A stretch of DNA of 64,000 bases from Streptomyces cacaoi (lineage in GTDB: Bacteria; Actinomycetota; Actinomycetes; Streptomycetales; Streptomycetaceae): positions 1-64,000 of the forward strand of contig NZ_BJMM01000002.1 of NCBI RefSeq assembly GCF_006539165.1, read 5' to 3'. Under the pieces are notes generated by a model. It had not been told where the DNA came from. It did no database searches and saw only the letters and a program-made list of their open reading frames with translations. The position numbers and the translations under genes are program-made. Positions 26,686-37,444 of the stretch are shown piece by piece. Within the stretch, counting starts at the first letter, position 1, and every line of letters starts with the position of its first letter.

Positions 26686-28056
26686 ATGCCGAGACTCACG
26701 CGGCTCAGCCGCCCCGGATGGAAGACGGACCTCCTGGCCTCGGCAGCGGTCCTCGCACCGCTGCTCGCCACGGCCCCGGCCCACGCCGGCCCCGCCGCCG
26801 GCGACGACGCGCGCCCCGCCCCCACGAGGGCCACCGACCCGCCGCGCACCGGCTTCGAACGCAGCCACGGCGCCCGCTGGACCACGCAGTCCGAGGAACG
26901 CGCCTTCCTGGCCGCCGTCGACCGGGGCAGCCGCCGTACCGCGCTGGACACCCTCGGCACGACACGGCAGGGCCGCCCCCTGAACCTGCTGCGCATCGGC
27001 GCCACCGCCCCGCCCGACGCGGCGGCGGCCCGCCGCGGCAACACCCTGCTGCTGGTGTGCAGCCAGCACGGCAACGAGCCCTCGGGGCGCGAGGCGTGCC
27101 TGACCACGGTCCGGGACCTCGCCTTCGCCCGGGACCGTGACACCCTGCGCTTCCTCGCCCGCACCCGCGTCCTCGTCGTCCCCACCGCCAACCCCGACGG
27201 GCGCGCCGCGAACACCCGCGGCAACCACGACGGCATCGACATCAACCGCGACCACCTCGCGCTGAGGACGGCCGAGGCCCGCGCCATGGCGGCCGTCCAG
27301 CGCGACTACCGCCCCGACATCGTCTACGACCTGCACGAGTACGGGGCGCACGAGCCGTACTACGTCAAGGATCTGCTGGCGCTGTGGCCGCGGAACCTCA
27401 ACACCGCCGACGGCGTGCACCGGGAGTCCACCGTGCTCTCCGAGCGCTATGTACGGCCCTCCACCGAGAAGGCCGGCTTCAGCACCGGCACCTACGGCAT
27501 CTGGACGGACCCGGAGACCGGCGAGCCCGTCAAGCAGGTGGCGGGCGACGGGCAGGAGCGGATCCTGCGCAACACGGTCGGCGTCAAACACGCGGTCGGA
27601 CTGCTGTCGGAGACCCGCACCGACCCCCTGACGGACGAGGAGAAGTCCGACCCGGCCGTCAACAACCGCCGTCGTGTCGACTCCCAGCTCGCCGGTCTGG
27701 ACGGGCTGTTCGCCTTCGCCCAGGAGCGCCACGGCCGGATCGAGGCGGCCACCGCGCGGGCGCGCGCCGCGGGCTTCGCCGACCGCGGCCCCGTCCGCCT
27801 CGGCGGCGCCGACAACGAACCCCCGGCCGACGACGAGGTCCTCACCGATCCGCCCTGCGGCTACCGGCTCACCGCACACCAGTGGAAGGACGTCCGCGGC
27901 ACCCTGGGCCTGCACGGGGTACGGGCCGAACACCGGCGCGCCGGCGGTGTCCTCGTCCCGCTGCGGCAGTCGCAGCGCGCCCTCGTCCCGCTGCTGCTGG
28001 ACGGGCGGGCCGAGTTCGCGCTGACGAAGGGCACCCCGGTGGAGCGCTGCCGCTGA
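26686..28056 (+). CDS. Secreted M14-family carboxypeptidase
   Basis: Zinc carboxypeptidase-type protein of 456 residues. The signal peptide runs [20 protein letters not shown] through about residue 34 (APAHA cleavage). Zinc ligands are in [12 protein letters not shown] (His128, Glu131) and [11 protein letters not shown] (His217); [20 protein letters not shown] and INRDHLAL give the substrate-pocket Asn-Arg pair. A downstream LLSETRTD segment may give the catalytic glutamate. The C-terminal 130 residues form a beta-rich extension. The start has no ribosome site and appears leaderless. It is probably involved in extracellular peptide or peptidoglycan stem-peptide hydrolysis, together with the M1 enzyme. 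Confidence 0.88.
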   Translation: MPRLTRLSRPGWKTDLLASAAVLAPLLATAPAHAGPAAGDDARPAPTRATDPPRTGFERSHGARWTTQSEERAFLAAVDRGSRRTALDTLGTTRQGRPLNLLRIGATAPPDAAAARRGNTLLLVCSQHGNEPSGREACLTTVRDLAFARDRDTLRFLARTRVLVVPTANPDGRAANTRGNHDGIDINRDHLALRTAEARAMAAVQRDYRPDIVYDLHEYGAHEPYYVKDLLALWPRNLNTADGVHRESTVLSERYVRPSTEKAGFSTGTYGIWTDPETGEPVKQVAGDGQERILRNTVGVKHAVGLLSETRTDPLTDEEKSDPAVNNRRRVDSQLAGLDGLFAFAQERHGRIEAATARARAAGFADRGPVRLGGADNEPPADDEVLTDPPCGYRLTAHQWKDVRGTLGLHGVRAEHRRAGGVLVPLRQSQRALVPLLLDGRAEFALTKGTPVERCR

Positions 28057-28068
28057 CACCCGCCCGCA

Positions 28069-28119
28069 CCGGCGCCGGGCGCAGGGGGCGGCCACGCTCC
28101 CCGAAGCGCCCGGCGCCGG
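28069..28119. terminator. 14-bp stem between convergent M14 and D-amino-acid oxidase genes
   Basis: CCGGCGCCGGGCGC (28069-28082) pairs perfectly with 28106-28119 over a 23-base loop. Confidence 0.6.
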
Positions 28120-28122
28120 GCC

Positions 28123-29151
28123 TCAGCCCGCGGCGTCCACGGCGGCCCCCTCCGCGGCGTCCCGCCCGGCGCTCTGCCCGGCCTCTTCTCCAGCCCCTGC
28201 TCCGGCTCCGGAGTCGATCAGCCGTACCGCGTCCAGGGCGCACCCCCACGAGACGGTGATCCCGGCGCCGCCGTGCCCGTAGTTGTGCACGCACAGCGCT
28301 TCGCCGCCCGCACCGTCACCGATCCGCTCCGCCGCCAGCCGGACACCGGGCCGGAACGGGCGCAGCCCCACGCGGTGTTCGAGTATCCGGGCGGTCGCCA
28401 GGCCGGGATGGATCCGCGCGCAGCGCCGTACGACGGCCTGTGCCGTCGCCGGGTCGGGCGCCGTCTCCTCGCTGCCGTCCTGCGCGGTGCCGCCCAGGAT
28501 CACACCGTGCGGCTGGGGCAGGACGTAGGTCGTCTCGTCGGCGTCGTCCGAGGCGTCGACGTACCACTCCTCGACGCCCGGGTTCTCCACCACGACGACC
28601 TGCCCGCGCACCGGCCGCATCGACGGGTCGGGCACCAGCTCCCTGGCCCCGAGGCCGGTGCAGTTGACGACGGTGTCCGCGACCGCCGCCGCCTCGGCGA
28701 GCGAACCGGCGGCACGCCGCTCCCAGCGACCGCCGGCCGCCTCGAACCGGCCCAGCAGATAGGGGAGATACGTCCGCATGTCGACAAGCGGCGCCCGGGG
28801 CGGCGAGCCGGTCAGCCGCGTCCACTCCGGCGGCGGCGTCGCGCCCGGCATGCTGCCGCGCACCAGCCGCACCCCGGTCAGCTCCGGCTGCTCGGCCAGC
28901 CAGGAGAACTGTCCGAACGCGCGTACCGCCCACTCCAGCGCCCGCTCCTGCGGCTCGATCCGGTAGGGCCAGCACAGCCCCCCGGCCACGGCGGACGTGG
29001 TCTCCCCGGGCCGGTCGGGGCTCCACAGGCGTACCGGCCGGCCCTGCTCCGCCAGCAGCACCGCCGTCGTCAGCCCCATCACCCCGCCTCCCAGAACGAC
29101 GACGTGTGCGCCCCCGGACCCGCTCCTCGACGTGCTCGGCTCATCGCTCAT
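28123..29151 (-). CDS. D-amino-acid oxidase-like FAD oxidoreductase
   Basis: DAAO-family flavoenzyme, 342 aa, expected to oxidise D-amino acids to keto acids with hydrogen peroxide. The FAD site is HVVVLGGGVMGLTTAVLLAE near residue 17. VAGGLCWPYRIEP matches the DAAO flavin-binding segment. VVNCTGLGAREL and the substrate arginine region GLRPFRPGVRLA follow, then VHNYGHGGAGITVSWGCA, the DAAO signature near residue 300. The C-terminus adds a Gly/Ala/Glu low-complexity tail. The ATG at 29151 lacks a ribosome site; TACGGT seven bases upstream suggests a leaderless start. Near the secreted peptidases, it could recycle D-amino acids from cell-wall peptides. Confidence 0.9.
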   Translation of the reverse strand: MSDEPSTSRSGSGGAHVVVLGGGVMGLTTAVLLAEQGRPVRLWSPDRPGETTSAVAGGLCWPYRIEPQERALEWAVRAFGQFSWLAEQPELTGVRLVRGSMPGATPPPEWTRLTGSPPRAPLVDMRTYLPYLLGRFEAAGGRWERRAAGSLAEAAAVADTVVNCTGLGARELVPDPSMRPVRGQVVVVENPGVEEWYVDASDDADETTYVLPQPHGVILGGTAQDGSEETAPDPATAQAVVRRCARIHPGLATARILEHRVGLRPFRPGVRLAAERIGDGAGGEALCVHNYGHGGAGITVSWGCALDAVRLIDSGAGAGAGEEAGQSAGRDAAEGAAVDAAG

Positions 29152-29228
29152 GCGCCCGACCGTAGCCGGACGTCCGCGGGCCCGACACCGGGCCCGCACG
29201 CCCGGGCCCCGGACCCGCGGGCCGTCCC

Positions 29229-30848
29229 TCACAGCTCGTCCGGATCCACCTCCTCCAGCGCACCGTCGCGCAAAGCCATCCAGCGGGTGACGCCGATGTC
29301 CCGCAGGAACGGCACATCGTGGCCCGCCACGATCAGCGCGCCCCGGAACGCGGCCAGCGCCTCGCGCAGTTGGCGCACGCTGGCCAGGTCCAGATTGTTC
29401 GTCGGCTCGTCCAGCATCAGCAGCTGCGGCCCCGGCACGGCCAGCATCACCCCGGCCAGCGTGGCCCGGAGCCACTCCCCGCCGGACAGCGTGCCGACGA
29501 GCTGATCGGCGCGCGCACCCCGGAACAGGAACCGGGCCAGCCCCGCCCTGATCTCCTGCGGCCCGGCTTCCGGAGCCAGCCGGGCGAGGTTGTCGGCCAG
29601 GGACAGCTCCTCGTCCAGCAGATCCAGCCGCTGCGGCAGACAGCGCGCCGGAACGAAGGTGTGCGCCTCGCCCGAGACGGGCTCCAGCTGGCCGGCCAGC
29701 GTGCGCAGCAGCGTCGTCTTGCCCGTGCCGTTGCCGCCCACCAGGGCGATCCGCTCCGGGCCGTGCACCTGCCAGTCGACGACGGCACCGTTGCGCAGTT
29801 CCGCCTCGCGCAGCGCGAGCACCCGCCGACCGTACGGCACGGCGGTGAAGGGCAGTTCGACCCGGATCTCGGCGTCCTCCCTGACCCGTTCCTGCGCGTC
29901 CTCCAGCCGTTCCTTGGCGTCCTCCAGCCGCTGCTCGTGCATGAGGCGGTGCTTGCCGGACGACACCTGCGCCTGCCGCTTGCGCAGCTTCATCACCGCA
30001 CGCGGCTCCCGGGCGTTGGCGTACATCTTGTCGGCGTAGCGCTTCCGCTGGGCCAGCTTGGTGTGCGCCTCGGCCAACTCCCGCTTCTGCCGGCGCAGAT
30101 CGCTCTCCGCCGAGCGCACCATCCGCTCGGCGGCCTGCTGTTCGGCGGCCACGGCCTCCTCGTAGGCGTCGAGGTCACCGCCGTACCAGGTCACCCCGCC
30201 CTGCCGCAGATCGCCGATCCGGTCCACCAGGCCGAGCAGCTCCCGGTCGTGGCTGACGGCGACGAGCACACCGTTCCAGCTCTGCACCGCGTCGTAGAGC
30301 CGGTGCCGCGCGGCGCGGTCGAGGTTGTTCGTCGGCTCGTCCAGCAGCAGCACCTCGGGCCGGGCCAGCATCAGCGCCGCCAGCCGCAGCAGCACCGACT
30401 CACCGCCGGACAGCTCGCCCAGCGTGCGGTCGAGCCCCACACCGGACAGGCCCAGCTCGCCGAGCGTGGCCCGGGCCCGCTCCTCGACGTCCCAGTCGTC
30501 GCCGACGGCGGTGAAGTGCTCCTCGCGTACATCACCCGCCTCGATGGCGTGCAGCGCGGCGCGGGCCCGGGCGATGCCGAGCGCCTCGTCCACCCGCAGC
30601 GAGGTGGCGAGCGTGAGGTTCTGCGGCAGCAGCCCGACCTCCCCGCCCACCGAGACGGAGCCGGCGGAGGGGCGCAGCTCGCCGGTGAACAGCTTCAACA
30701 GGGTGGATTTTCCCGAGCCGTTGAGCCCGATCAGGCCACTGCGTCCGGGCCCGATGGACAGGTCGAGATCGCGGAACACCGGGGTGCCGTCCTCCCAGGA
30801 GAACGACAGCCCGGAGCAGGTCACAGCGGGGTTCGTCGGGGTCGTCAC
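29229..30848 (-). CDS. ABC-F ATPase, antibiotic-resistance type
   Basis: Soluble tandem ATPase of 539 residues without membrane domain, so a ribosome-acting ABC-F protein, not a transporter. Domain 1 has Walker A GLIGLNGSGKSTLLKL, signature LGELSGGESVLLRLA and Walker B VLLLDEPTNNLDRAA. A long Arg/Lys/Glu-rich linker follows (about residues 235-330, including AEQQAAERMVRSAESDLRRQ). Domain 2 has LVGGNGTGKTTLLRTL, TLSGGEWLRATLAGV and LLMLDEPTNNLDLASV. GAGGAGA lies six bases before the GTG at 30848. The upstream promoter looks WblC-controlled with a leader of about 270 bases, which supports a ribosome-protection role. The antibiotic class cannot be read from sequence. Confidence 0.9.
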   Translation of the reverse strand: MTTPTNPAVTCSGLSFSWEDGTPVFRDLDLSIGPGRSGLIGLNGSGKSTLLKLFTGELRPSAGSVSVGGEVGLLPQNLTLATSLRVDEALGIARARAALHAIEAGDVREEHFTAVGDDWDVEERARATLGELGLSGVGLDRTLGELSGGESVLLRLAALMLARPEVLLLDEPTNNLDRAARHRLYDAVQSWNGVLVAVSHDRELLGLVDRIGDLRQGGVTWYGGDLDAYEEAVAAEQQAAERMVRSAESDLRRQKRELAEAHTKLAQRKRYADKMYANAREPRAVMKLRKRQAQVSSGKHRLMHEQRLEDAKERLEDAQERVREDAEIRVELPFTAVPYGRRVLALREAELRNGAVVDWQVHGPERIALVGGNGTGKTTLLRTLAGQLEPVSGEAHTFVPARCLPQRLDLLDEELSLADNLARLAPEAGPQEIRAGLARFLFRGARADQLVGTLSGGEWLRATLAGVMLAVPGPQLLMLDEPTNNLDLASVRQLREALAAFRGALIVAGHDVPFLRDIGVTRWMALRDGALEEVDPDEL

Positions 30849-31024
30849 AAAGGTCTCCTCAGCGTTGTGCGGTCTGGTGCACACGGGCGGTGAACAGCGG
30901 GGAGACACCGGGCCCCGGTACGCGGGCGCGAGGGCCCGCCGGGGGAAACCGACGGAGGAGAACCGGGAAGAGGCTCGGGCGGGCTTCGGGCGCCGGCCGG
31001 GCCGGGATCGGGAAGACGGCTCAT
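30845..31024 (-). CDS. Possible Pro-rich leader ORF coupled to the ABC-F gene
   Basis: A 59-codon frame runs through the ABC-F leader and ends with TGA overlapping the ABC-F GTG start (GTGA). The peptide is rich in Pro, Arg and Ser, including several Pro-Pro pairs. There is no good ribosome site at its ATG. An even shorter frame, MCARPR (31027-31047), ends just before it. Either could serve as a ribosome-sensing leader, but open frames are common in such GC-rich DNA, so coding status is uncertain. Confidence 0.25.
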   Translation of the reverse strand: MSRLPDPGPAGARSPPEPLPGSPPSVSPGGPSRPRTGARCLPAVHRPCAPDRTTLRRPL

Positions 31025-31128
31025 CACTACCGAGGTCGCGCACACATGGCCACACGAAAGGGCACACGGCGTCTCGAACCTCAGATGAGCAACGCCTCTC
31101 CTTCCCTGGACAACAGAGCCAGGACCCG

Positions 31129-31164
31129 ACGTTACGCAGCGCCCCTGGCGCCCGCAAGCCTTTT
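31129..31164 (-). promoter_or_regulatory. WblC/WhiB7-type promoter of the ABC-F gene
   Basis: On the minus strand AAAAGG (31159-31164) is followed one base later by TTGCGG (-35, 31152-31157), a 17-base spacer, and TAACGT (-10, 31129-31134). An A-rich tract touching a -35 is the hallmark of WhiB7/WblC-activated promoters, which drive ribosome-antibiotic resistance genes in actinomycetes. Transcription would start near 31122. Confidence 0.6.
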
Positions 31165-31195
31165 CCCCGGCCCCCGCATGTGCTCTGCTGCGCAT

Positions 31196-31882
31196 ATGGT
31201 CCGTACCACAGCGCCCAGCCAGAACTCCGGCCCGAGCCCTCGCACGGTGCCGCTGCGGCCGATGACGGTCCCCGCGGCGGAGGCCGAGGAGCGCGCCCGC
31301 TCCTTCCACGACGTCATGTCCCGTCGCCGCACCGTCCGCGACTTCGACTCCCGCCCGATCCCCGACGGCGTCCTCGAATGGGCGGTGCGCACCGCCGCCA
31401 CCGCGCCCAGCGGCGCCCATGTGCAGCCCTGGCGGTTCGTCGTCCTCACCGACCCCGAGCGCAAGCGGCGGCTGCGCGCGGCCGCCGAGGCCGAGGAGCG
31501 CGAGTTCTACTCCCGGCGTGCCTCCGAGGAGTGGCTCGCCGCGCTCGCGCCGCTCGGCACCGACGCGCACAAGCCGTTCCTGGAGACGGCGCCCGCCGTC
31601 ATCGTCGTCTTCGAGGTCCACAAGGGCCCGCACACGCCCCGGCCCTACTACACGAAGGAGTCCGTCGGCATCGCCGTCGGACTCCTGCTCGCCACACTCC
31701 ACCAGGCCGGACTGGCCACGCTCACCCACACCCCGAGCCCGATGCGCTTCCTCAACGAGATCTGCGAGCGCCCGCCGGAGGAACGCGGCGCCTACGTGGT
31801 GCCCGTCGGCTACCCCGCGCCCGGCGCCCGCGTGCCCGACCTGGTACGCAAACCGCTGGATCAGGTGATGACCAGGCTGTGA
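31196..31882 (+). CDS. Iodotyrosine deiodinase-like nitroreductase-fold flavoprotein
   Basis: FMN enzyme of the nitroreductase superfamily, 228 aa, resembling iodotyrosine deiodinase (IYD) along its whole length. Shared segments include RRRTVRDF, TAPSGAHVQPWRFVV, YYTKESVGIAVGLLLATLHQ, GLATLTHTPSP and the C-terminal VPVGYP with VPDLVRKPLDQVM. The IYD halotyrosine-binding triad Glu-Tyr-Lys appears conserved with the same spacing: Glu101, Tyr105, Lys126 (offsets 4 and 21, as in human Glu157/Tyr161/Lys182). The family removes iodine or bromine reductively from halotyrosines. ATG 31196 is chosen; a later ATG at 31262 is possible. It shares a divergent promoter region with the ABC-F gene. Confidence 0.85.
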   Translation: MVRTTAPSQNSGPSPRTVPLRPMTVPAAEAEERARSFHDVMSRRRTVRDFDSRPIPDGVLEWAVRTAATAPSGAHVQPWRFVVLTDPERKRRLRAAAEAEEREFYSRRASEEWLAALAPLGTDAHKPFLETAPAVIVVFEVHKGPHTPRPYYTKESVGIAVGLLLATLHQAGLATLTHTPSPMRFLNEICERPPEERGAYVVPVGYPAPGARVPDLVRKPLDQVMTRL

Positions 31883-31895
31883 CGCCCGGCACACG

Positions 31896-31930
31896 CCAGG
31901 GGCGGCCCCCGCGCCGGGAGCCGCCCCTGG
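31896..31930. terminator. Hairpin between convergent IYD-like and tex genes
   Basis: CCAGGGGCGGC (31896-31906) pairs with GCCGCCCCTGG (31920-31930), a perfect 11-bp stem between convergent genes. Confidence 0.65.
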
Positions 31931-31945
31931 TGGGCACCGCGTGCG

Positions 31946-34309
<2,364 letters not shown>

Positions 34310-34512
34310 GATGGTTCGTTCCGCCTTCTCGGTGCTGTGGTCCCCCGGTAGGCCAGCATTGTGGCAGGTGGGCACGACAGCACCGGGCAGGCGGGGCGGC
34401 CCGCCGTACCGGGTGCGCGGCCGTGACCTGCCGCTGCGGCCCGCGTCACGTCCCGGGCCGGGGCCCGCTCGCCCGTGTCGGACGGGCCGGCTGAGCCCTC
34501 GCGGACGCCGGC

Positions 34513-35385
34513 TCAGCCCTTGCCGAACAGGTCGGCCGGGTAGGCACCCGCCTCGGCCGCGGCGCGGGCCAGCCCGCCGGCCAGCTCGGTGAGCCGGGCG
34601 ACGCCCTCGGCGCCGAGCCGCTCGTACGGCCCGCGGTCCAGCCGGTCCGTCTCCTCCTCCAGGTGCTTGCGCAGCGCCGTGCCCTGCTCGGTGAGTTCGC
34701 CGTCGCCGCCCAGCAGCCCGCGCTCGCGCAGCCGGTTCTGTGCCGCGGCCCAGTCCTGGGCGTTGTAGCCACGCGTCTCCATGGCCCACTTCGGCGCCAT
34801 CCCGCGCCCGCTGGCGGTGTGGCTCACCACGGCCTCCAGCGCGTCGAGTTCGGCGTTCTGGAGCGCCGCGATGTGCGCGTCGCCGCGGTGCTCGCGCAGC
34901 AGCGTCGCCGCGTGCCACAGGGCCAGGTGCGGGCACCGGTCGACCGGCGGGACGGGCAGGTCGGCGTTGGCGGCGTGCAGCGGACGGCCCGAGCGCGAGC
35001 AGCCCTCGGTGGCGGTGAGGGCGAGCCGGGCGGCCTCCGCCACCGGCTCGGACGTCACGGTCTCCTCGCCCAGCAGCCGGCGCAGTGTGGCGTCGACGGC
35101 CCGCAGCCGGGCCGCGAGCACCGTCTCCGGCGAGGCGGCCTCCCAGACCTCGGGCACGTAGCGGGCCACCAGCGTGTGGCTGTAGTTGTAGAACGTGGCG
35201 GTCACGGTGCCGGCGCCCACCGCGCCCAGCGGCGCCGCCCGGACGGCCAGATTGACGGCGTGCGGATCGTCGATGCCGTACGGCGTCAGCTCCTTCTCCG
35301 TGTCCGGGGAGAAGTACATCGTGGAGTGCAGGGAGTTCAGCGCGCTCTGGCAGCGCCGGCCCGCGCGTTCGGGAAGTGACGTCAT
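34513..35385 (-). CDS. SCO6745-like helix-turn-helix protein
   Basis: Protein of 290 residues resembling the actinobacterial SCO6745 family, function unknown. The family start [20 protein letters not shown] and the [27 protein letters not shown] core are present. The C-terminal half contains a winged-helix-like region, [20 protein letters not shown] then [21 protein letters not shown], suggesting DNA binding or a degenerate helix-turn-helix fold. No ribosome site precedes the ATG; TAGCGT six bases upstream suggests a leaderless transcript. It stands alone between tex and an enoyl-CoA hydratase gene. Confidence 0.8.
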   Translation of the reverse strand: MTSLPERAGRRCQSALNSLHSTMYFSPDTEKELTPYGIDDPHAVNLAVRAAPLGAVGAGTVTATFYNYSHTLVARYVPEVWEAASPETVLAARLRAVDATLRRLLGEETVTSEPVAEAARLALTATEGCSRSGRPLHAANADLPVPPVDRCPHLALWHAATLLREHRGDAHIAALQNAELDALEAVVSHTASGRGMAPKWAMETRGYNAQDWAAAQNRLRERGLLGGDGELTEQGTALRKHLEEETDRLDRGPYERLGAEGVARLTELAGGLARAAAEAGAYPADLFGKG

Positions 35386-35505
35386 GCCCGTACGCTACCG
35401 GGGGGTATGGGCGACCTGAAGGGGGAGGGGAAGGGCCGCTTCCGGCGGCCGGGTCAGGGAGGCGTCAAGGCCGGCGCCGGCTGCCGGGCCGGGCGGCCGT
35501 GCGGT

Positions 35506-36345
35506 TCAACTGCCGCTGCTGCGCGGCCAGTTGAACCGTGGCGCACGGCGCTCCAGGAAGGCCGCGACACCCTCTGCCGTCTCGCCGCTGCGGACGGCCT
35601 CGCGCTGCCAGTACGCCTGCCGCTGCGGCCGGGCCGGCCCGTCGGCGAACTCCTTGGCGGCTGCCTGCGTCAGCGCGGAGCGCGCCGCGAGCGTGGCGGT
35701 GAACGCGTCCACGCGTGTGCCCAGTTCGCCGGCCGGGTGGATCTCGTCCACGAGTCCGGTGCGCAGCGCCCGCTCCGCGTCGATCAGTTCGCCGGAGAAG
35801 AGCAGGAACTTGGCGGTCGCCGGGCCGGTCAGGCGCACCAGACGCTCGACGGAGGACGCGCTGTGCGCGATGCCGAGCTTGGCCGGGGTGACGCCGAAGA
35901 GCGCGTCCCGTGCGGCGAAGCGCAGATCGCAGGCGGCCGCCAATTGGCAGCCGCCGCCCACGCAGTAGCCTTCGACGACCGCCAGCGTGGGCCGGGGGAA
36001 GGCGGCCAGCGCCTCCTCGGCGGCCACCGCCAGCTCCTGCTGGCCGGGGTCGCCGCCGTCCGGCGCTCCGTCCGTGCGCCGCAGGGCGCCGATGTCGGCG
36101 CCGGCGCAGAATGTCCCCTCGGCGCCGGTCAGTACGAGCGCGCGGACGCCCGGGTCGGCGGCCAGCTCGTCGAGCAGTCCGGGCAGCCGCCGCCACATCG
36201 ACGGTGTCATGGCGTTGCGCTTCCCCGGGTGGCTGATGGTGACGGTGACGATGCCGTTCCCGTCGCGCTCGGTGAGCAGGCCGGGGCGCGCGGGACGCGG
36301 GGCGGGCGCTGACCGCGCCGGCTGCGCAGGTTGGGTCGGCTGCAT
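35506..36345 (-). CDS. Enoyl-CoA hydratase/isomerase family protein
   Basis: Crotonase-fold enzyme of 279 residues. After a Pro/Ala-rich N-terminus of about 25 residues comes TVTISHPGKRNAMTPSMWRRL, then LTGAEGTFCAGADIGAL and the oxyanion motif VVEGYCVGGGCQLAAACD. ITPAKLGI-like VTPAKLGIAHS marks the position of the usual catalytic glutamate; here the typical PE-xG-glutamate is not obvious, so it may be an isomerase or have lost hydratase activity. The ATG at 36345 has no ribosome site; TACGAT seven bases upstream suggests a leaderless transcript. No neighbouring acyl-CoA genes define its pathway. Confidence 0.85.
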   Translation of the reverse strand: MQPTQPAQPARSAPAPRPARPGLLTERDGNGIVTVTISHPGKRNAMTPSMWRRLPGLLDELAADPGVRALVLTGAEGTFCAGADIGALRRTDGAPDGGDPGQQELAVAAEEALAAFPRPTLAVVEGYCVGGGCQLAAACDLRFAARDALFGVTPAKLGIAHSASSVERLVRLTGPATAKFLLFSGELIDAERALRTGLVDEIHPAGELGTRVDAFTATLAARSALTQAAAKEFADGPARPQRQAYWQREAVRSGETAEGVAAFLERRAPRFNWPRSSGS

Positions 36346-36560
36346 GGAGGTGATCGTAGCCGGGCGCACGCCGCGGGGCGCCCCCGCCGAGTGGCAGGAG
36401 GGGCCAGCCGGGGTGGCAGAGTCGATCACGGAGTTGGCCACTGCGAAATTCTTCTGTCAATTGCCATCGATACGTGCCGACTTGCAGTCAGAACCCCGGG
36501 CCGGGCCCGAACAGTGCCAACACTCGGTGCAAGTGCATCTGCAAGAACGCTCAGGCACGG

Positions 36561-36599
36561 AGAGCCAGAACGCAGAGCACCAGAGCCAGAACGCAGAGC
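36561..36599. repeat. 18-bp direct repeat
   Basis: AGAGCCAGAACGCAGAGC occurs at 36561-36578 and 36582-36599, 21 bases start to start, shortly before the anti-sigma-like ATPase gene. It may be a regulatory site or a small slippage duplication. Confidence 0.85.
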
Positions 36600-36629
36600 G
36601 GGGACAACCGAGGAGAGCGGGGTGCGGAG

Positions 36630-37322
36630 ATGGACAGCCGCAGCGGACACCTGCCTGGTGTCGTCGGCGGAACTCCTTCCGGCGTAGGGAGCGTGGCGCC
36701 CCCCGGTGCCGGCGGATGGGCCCCGGAGCGGACCGGTGGACGGAGCCCGGTCGCGACGCGGGTGCGGGAACGTACCGGCGTCGAGGAGTGCGCGGTGCGC
36801 CACGAACGGGGCCCGGCGCGGCCCGAACCGGCCGAGCGGCAGCCGCCCGTCGAGCGGCACGCGCCGGCGGTGGCGGCGGCGCCCGCGCCACCACCGCAGG
36901 CGCCGGGCACCTGGCGGTTCACCGCGCCCGCCACCGAGTCGTCGGTGCCGCGGCTGCGGCACACCGTGCGGGACCTGCTCGGCAGACAGGACACCCCCGT
37001 ACCGGGCGAGGCGGTCGACAACGCGCTGCTGATCCTGTCCGAACTGGTCACCAACGCGGTGCGGCACGCCGCCCTGCTCTCCCCGTACATCGGGGTGGAG
37101 ATCACCCTCGGCGGGGGCTGGCTCAAGGTCGCCGTCGAGGACAGCCACCCCTACCGGCCCAAGGCGCTCGCCGTCGACCCGCAGGGCGAAGAGACCAGCG
37201 GGCGCGGCCTGTTGCTCGTCAAGGCCGTCACGCACGAGGCCGGCGGCGTCTGCGACGTCGAGCAGACGGGAGCGGGCGGAAAGGTCATCTGGGCGGCGCT
37301 GCCGCTGGCCGCCGGGGCGTAG
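36630..37322 (+). CDS. RsbW-type ATP-binding regulatory protein (anti-sigma-like)
   Basis: Histidine-kinase-like ATPase fold without a histidine phosphotransfer domain, 230 aa. The first 110 residues are Pro/Gly/Arg-rich and probably disordered. The ATPase domain follows: LILSELVTNAVRHAA (N box), VAVEDSHPYRP (G1-like) and TSGRGLLLVKAVTHE (G2). Streptomyces genomes hold many such proteins; some act as anti-sigma kinases of the RsbW type, others have no known partner. No sigma factor or anti-anti-sigma gene is adjacent, so the target is unknown. Start MDSRSG chosen for GCGGAG close upstream. Its stop codon lies at the edge of a dispersed repeat element. Confidence 0.85.
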   Translation: MDSRSGHLPGVVGGTPSGVGSVAPPGAGGWAPERTGGRSPVATRVRERTGVEECAVRHERGPARPEPAERQPPVERHAPAVAAAPAPPPQAPGTWRFTAPATESSVPRLRHTVRDLLGRQDTPVPGEAVDNALLILSELVTNAVRHAALLSPYIGVEITLGGGWLKVAVEDSHPYRPKALAVDPQGEETSGRGLLLVKAVTHEAGGVCDVEQTGAGGKVIWAALPLAAGA

Positions 37323-37379
37323 GGAGTGTCTTCGAGGTAGCGGTCCGCCCGCCAGGACAGGCGGGACTGTGCAGACACG
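37321..37379. repeat. Copy 2 of the ~60-bp dispersed hairpin element
   Basis: Homologous to 13074-13133. Outer arms GTGTCT and AGACAC and inner arms TCCGCC and GGCGGGA can form nested stems. It begins at the stop codon of the ATPase gene. Confidence 0.75.
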
Positions 37380-37421
37380 GCGCGGGCCGTCCCACCCGGC
37401 GGGCGGGGCGGCCCGCGCCGT
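37377..37421. terminator. Hairpin between convergent ATPase and idi genes
   Basis: ACGGCGCGGGCCG (37377-37389) pairs with CGGCCCGCGCCGT (37409-37421), a perfect 13-bp stem. Confidence 0.65.
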
Positions 37422-37444
37422 CGCGCGATGTGGCGCGCGCCGCT

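Noticed and set aside
34489..34518. GGCTGAGCC/GGCTCAGCC hairpin near the SCO6745-like gene end
   Set aside because: It overlaps the stop codon and is only nine base pairs with a long loop, so I do not call it a terminator.
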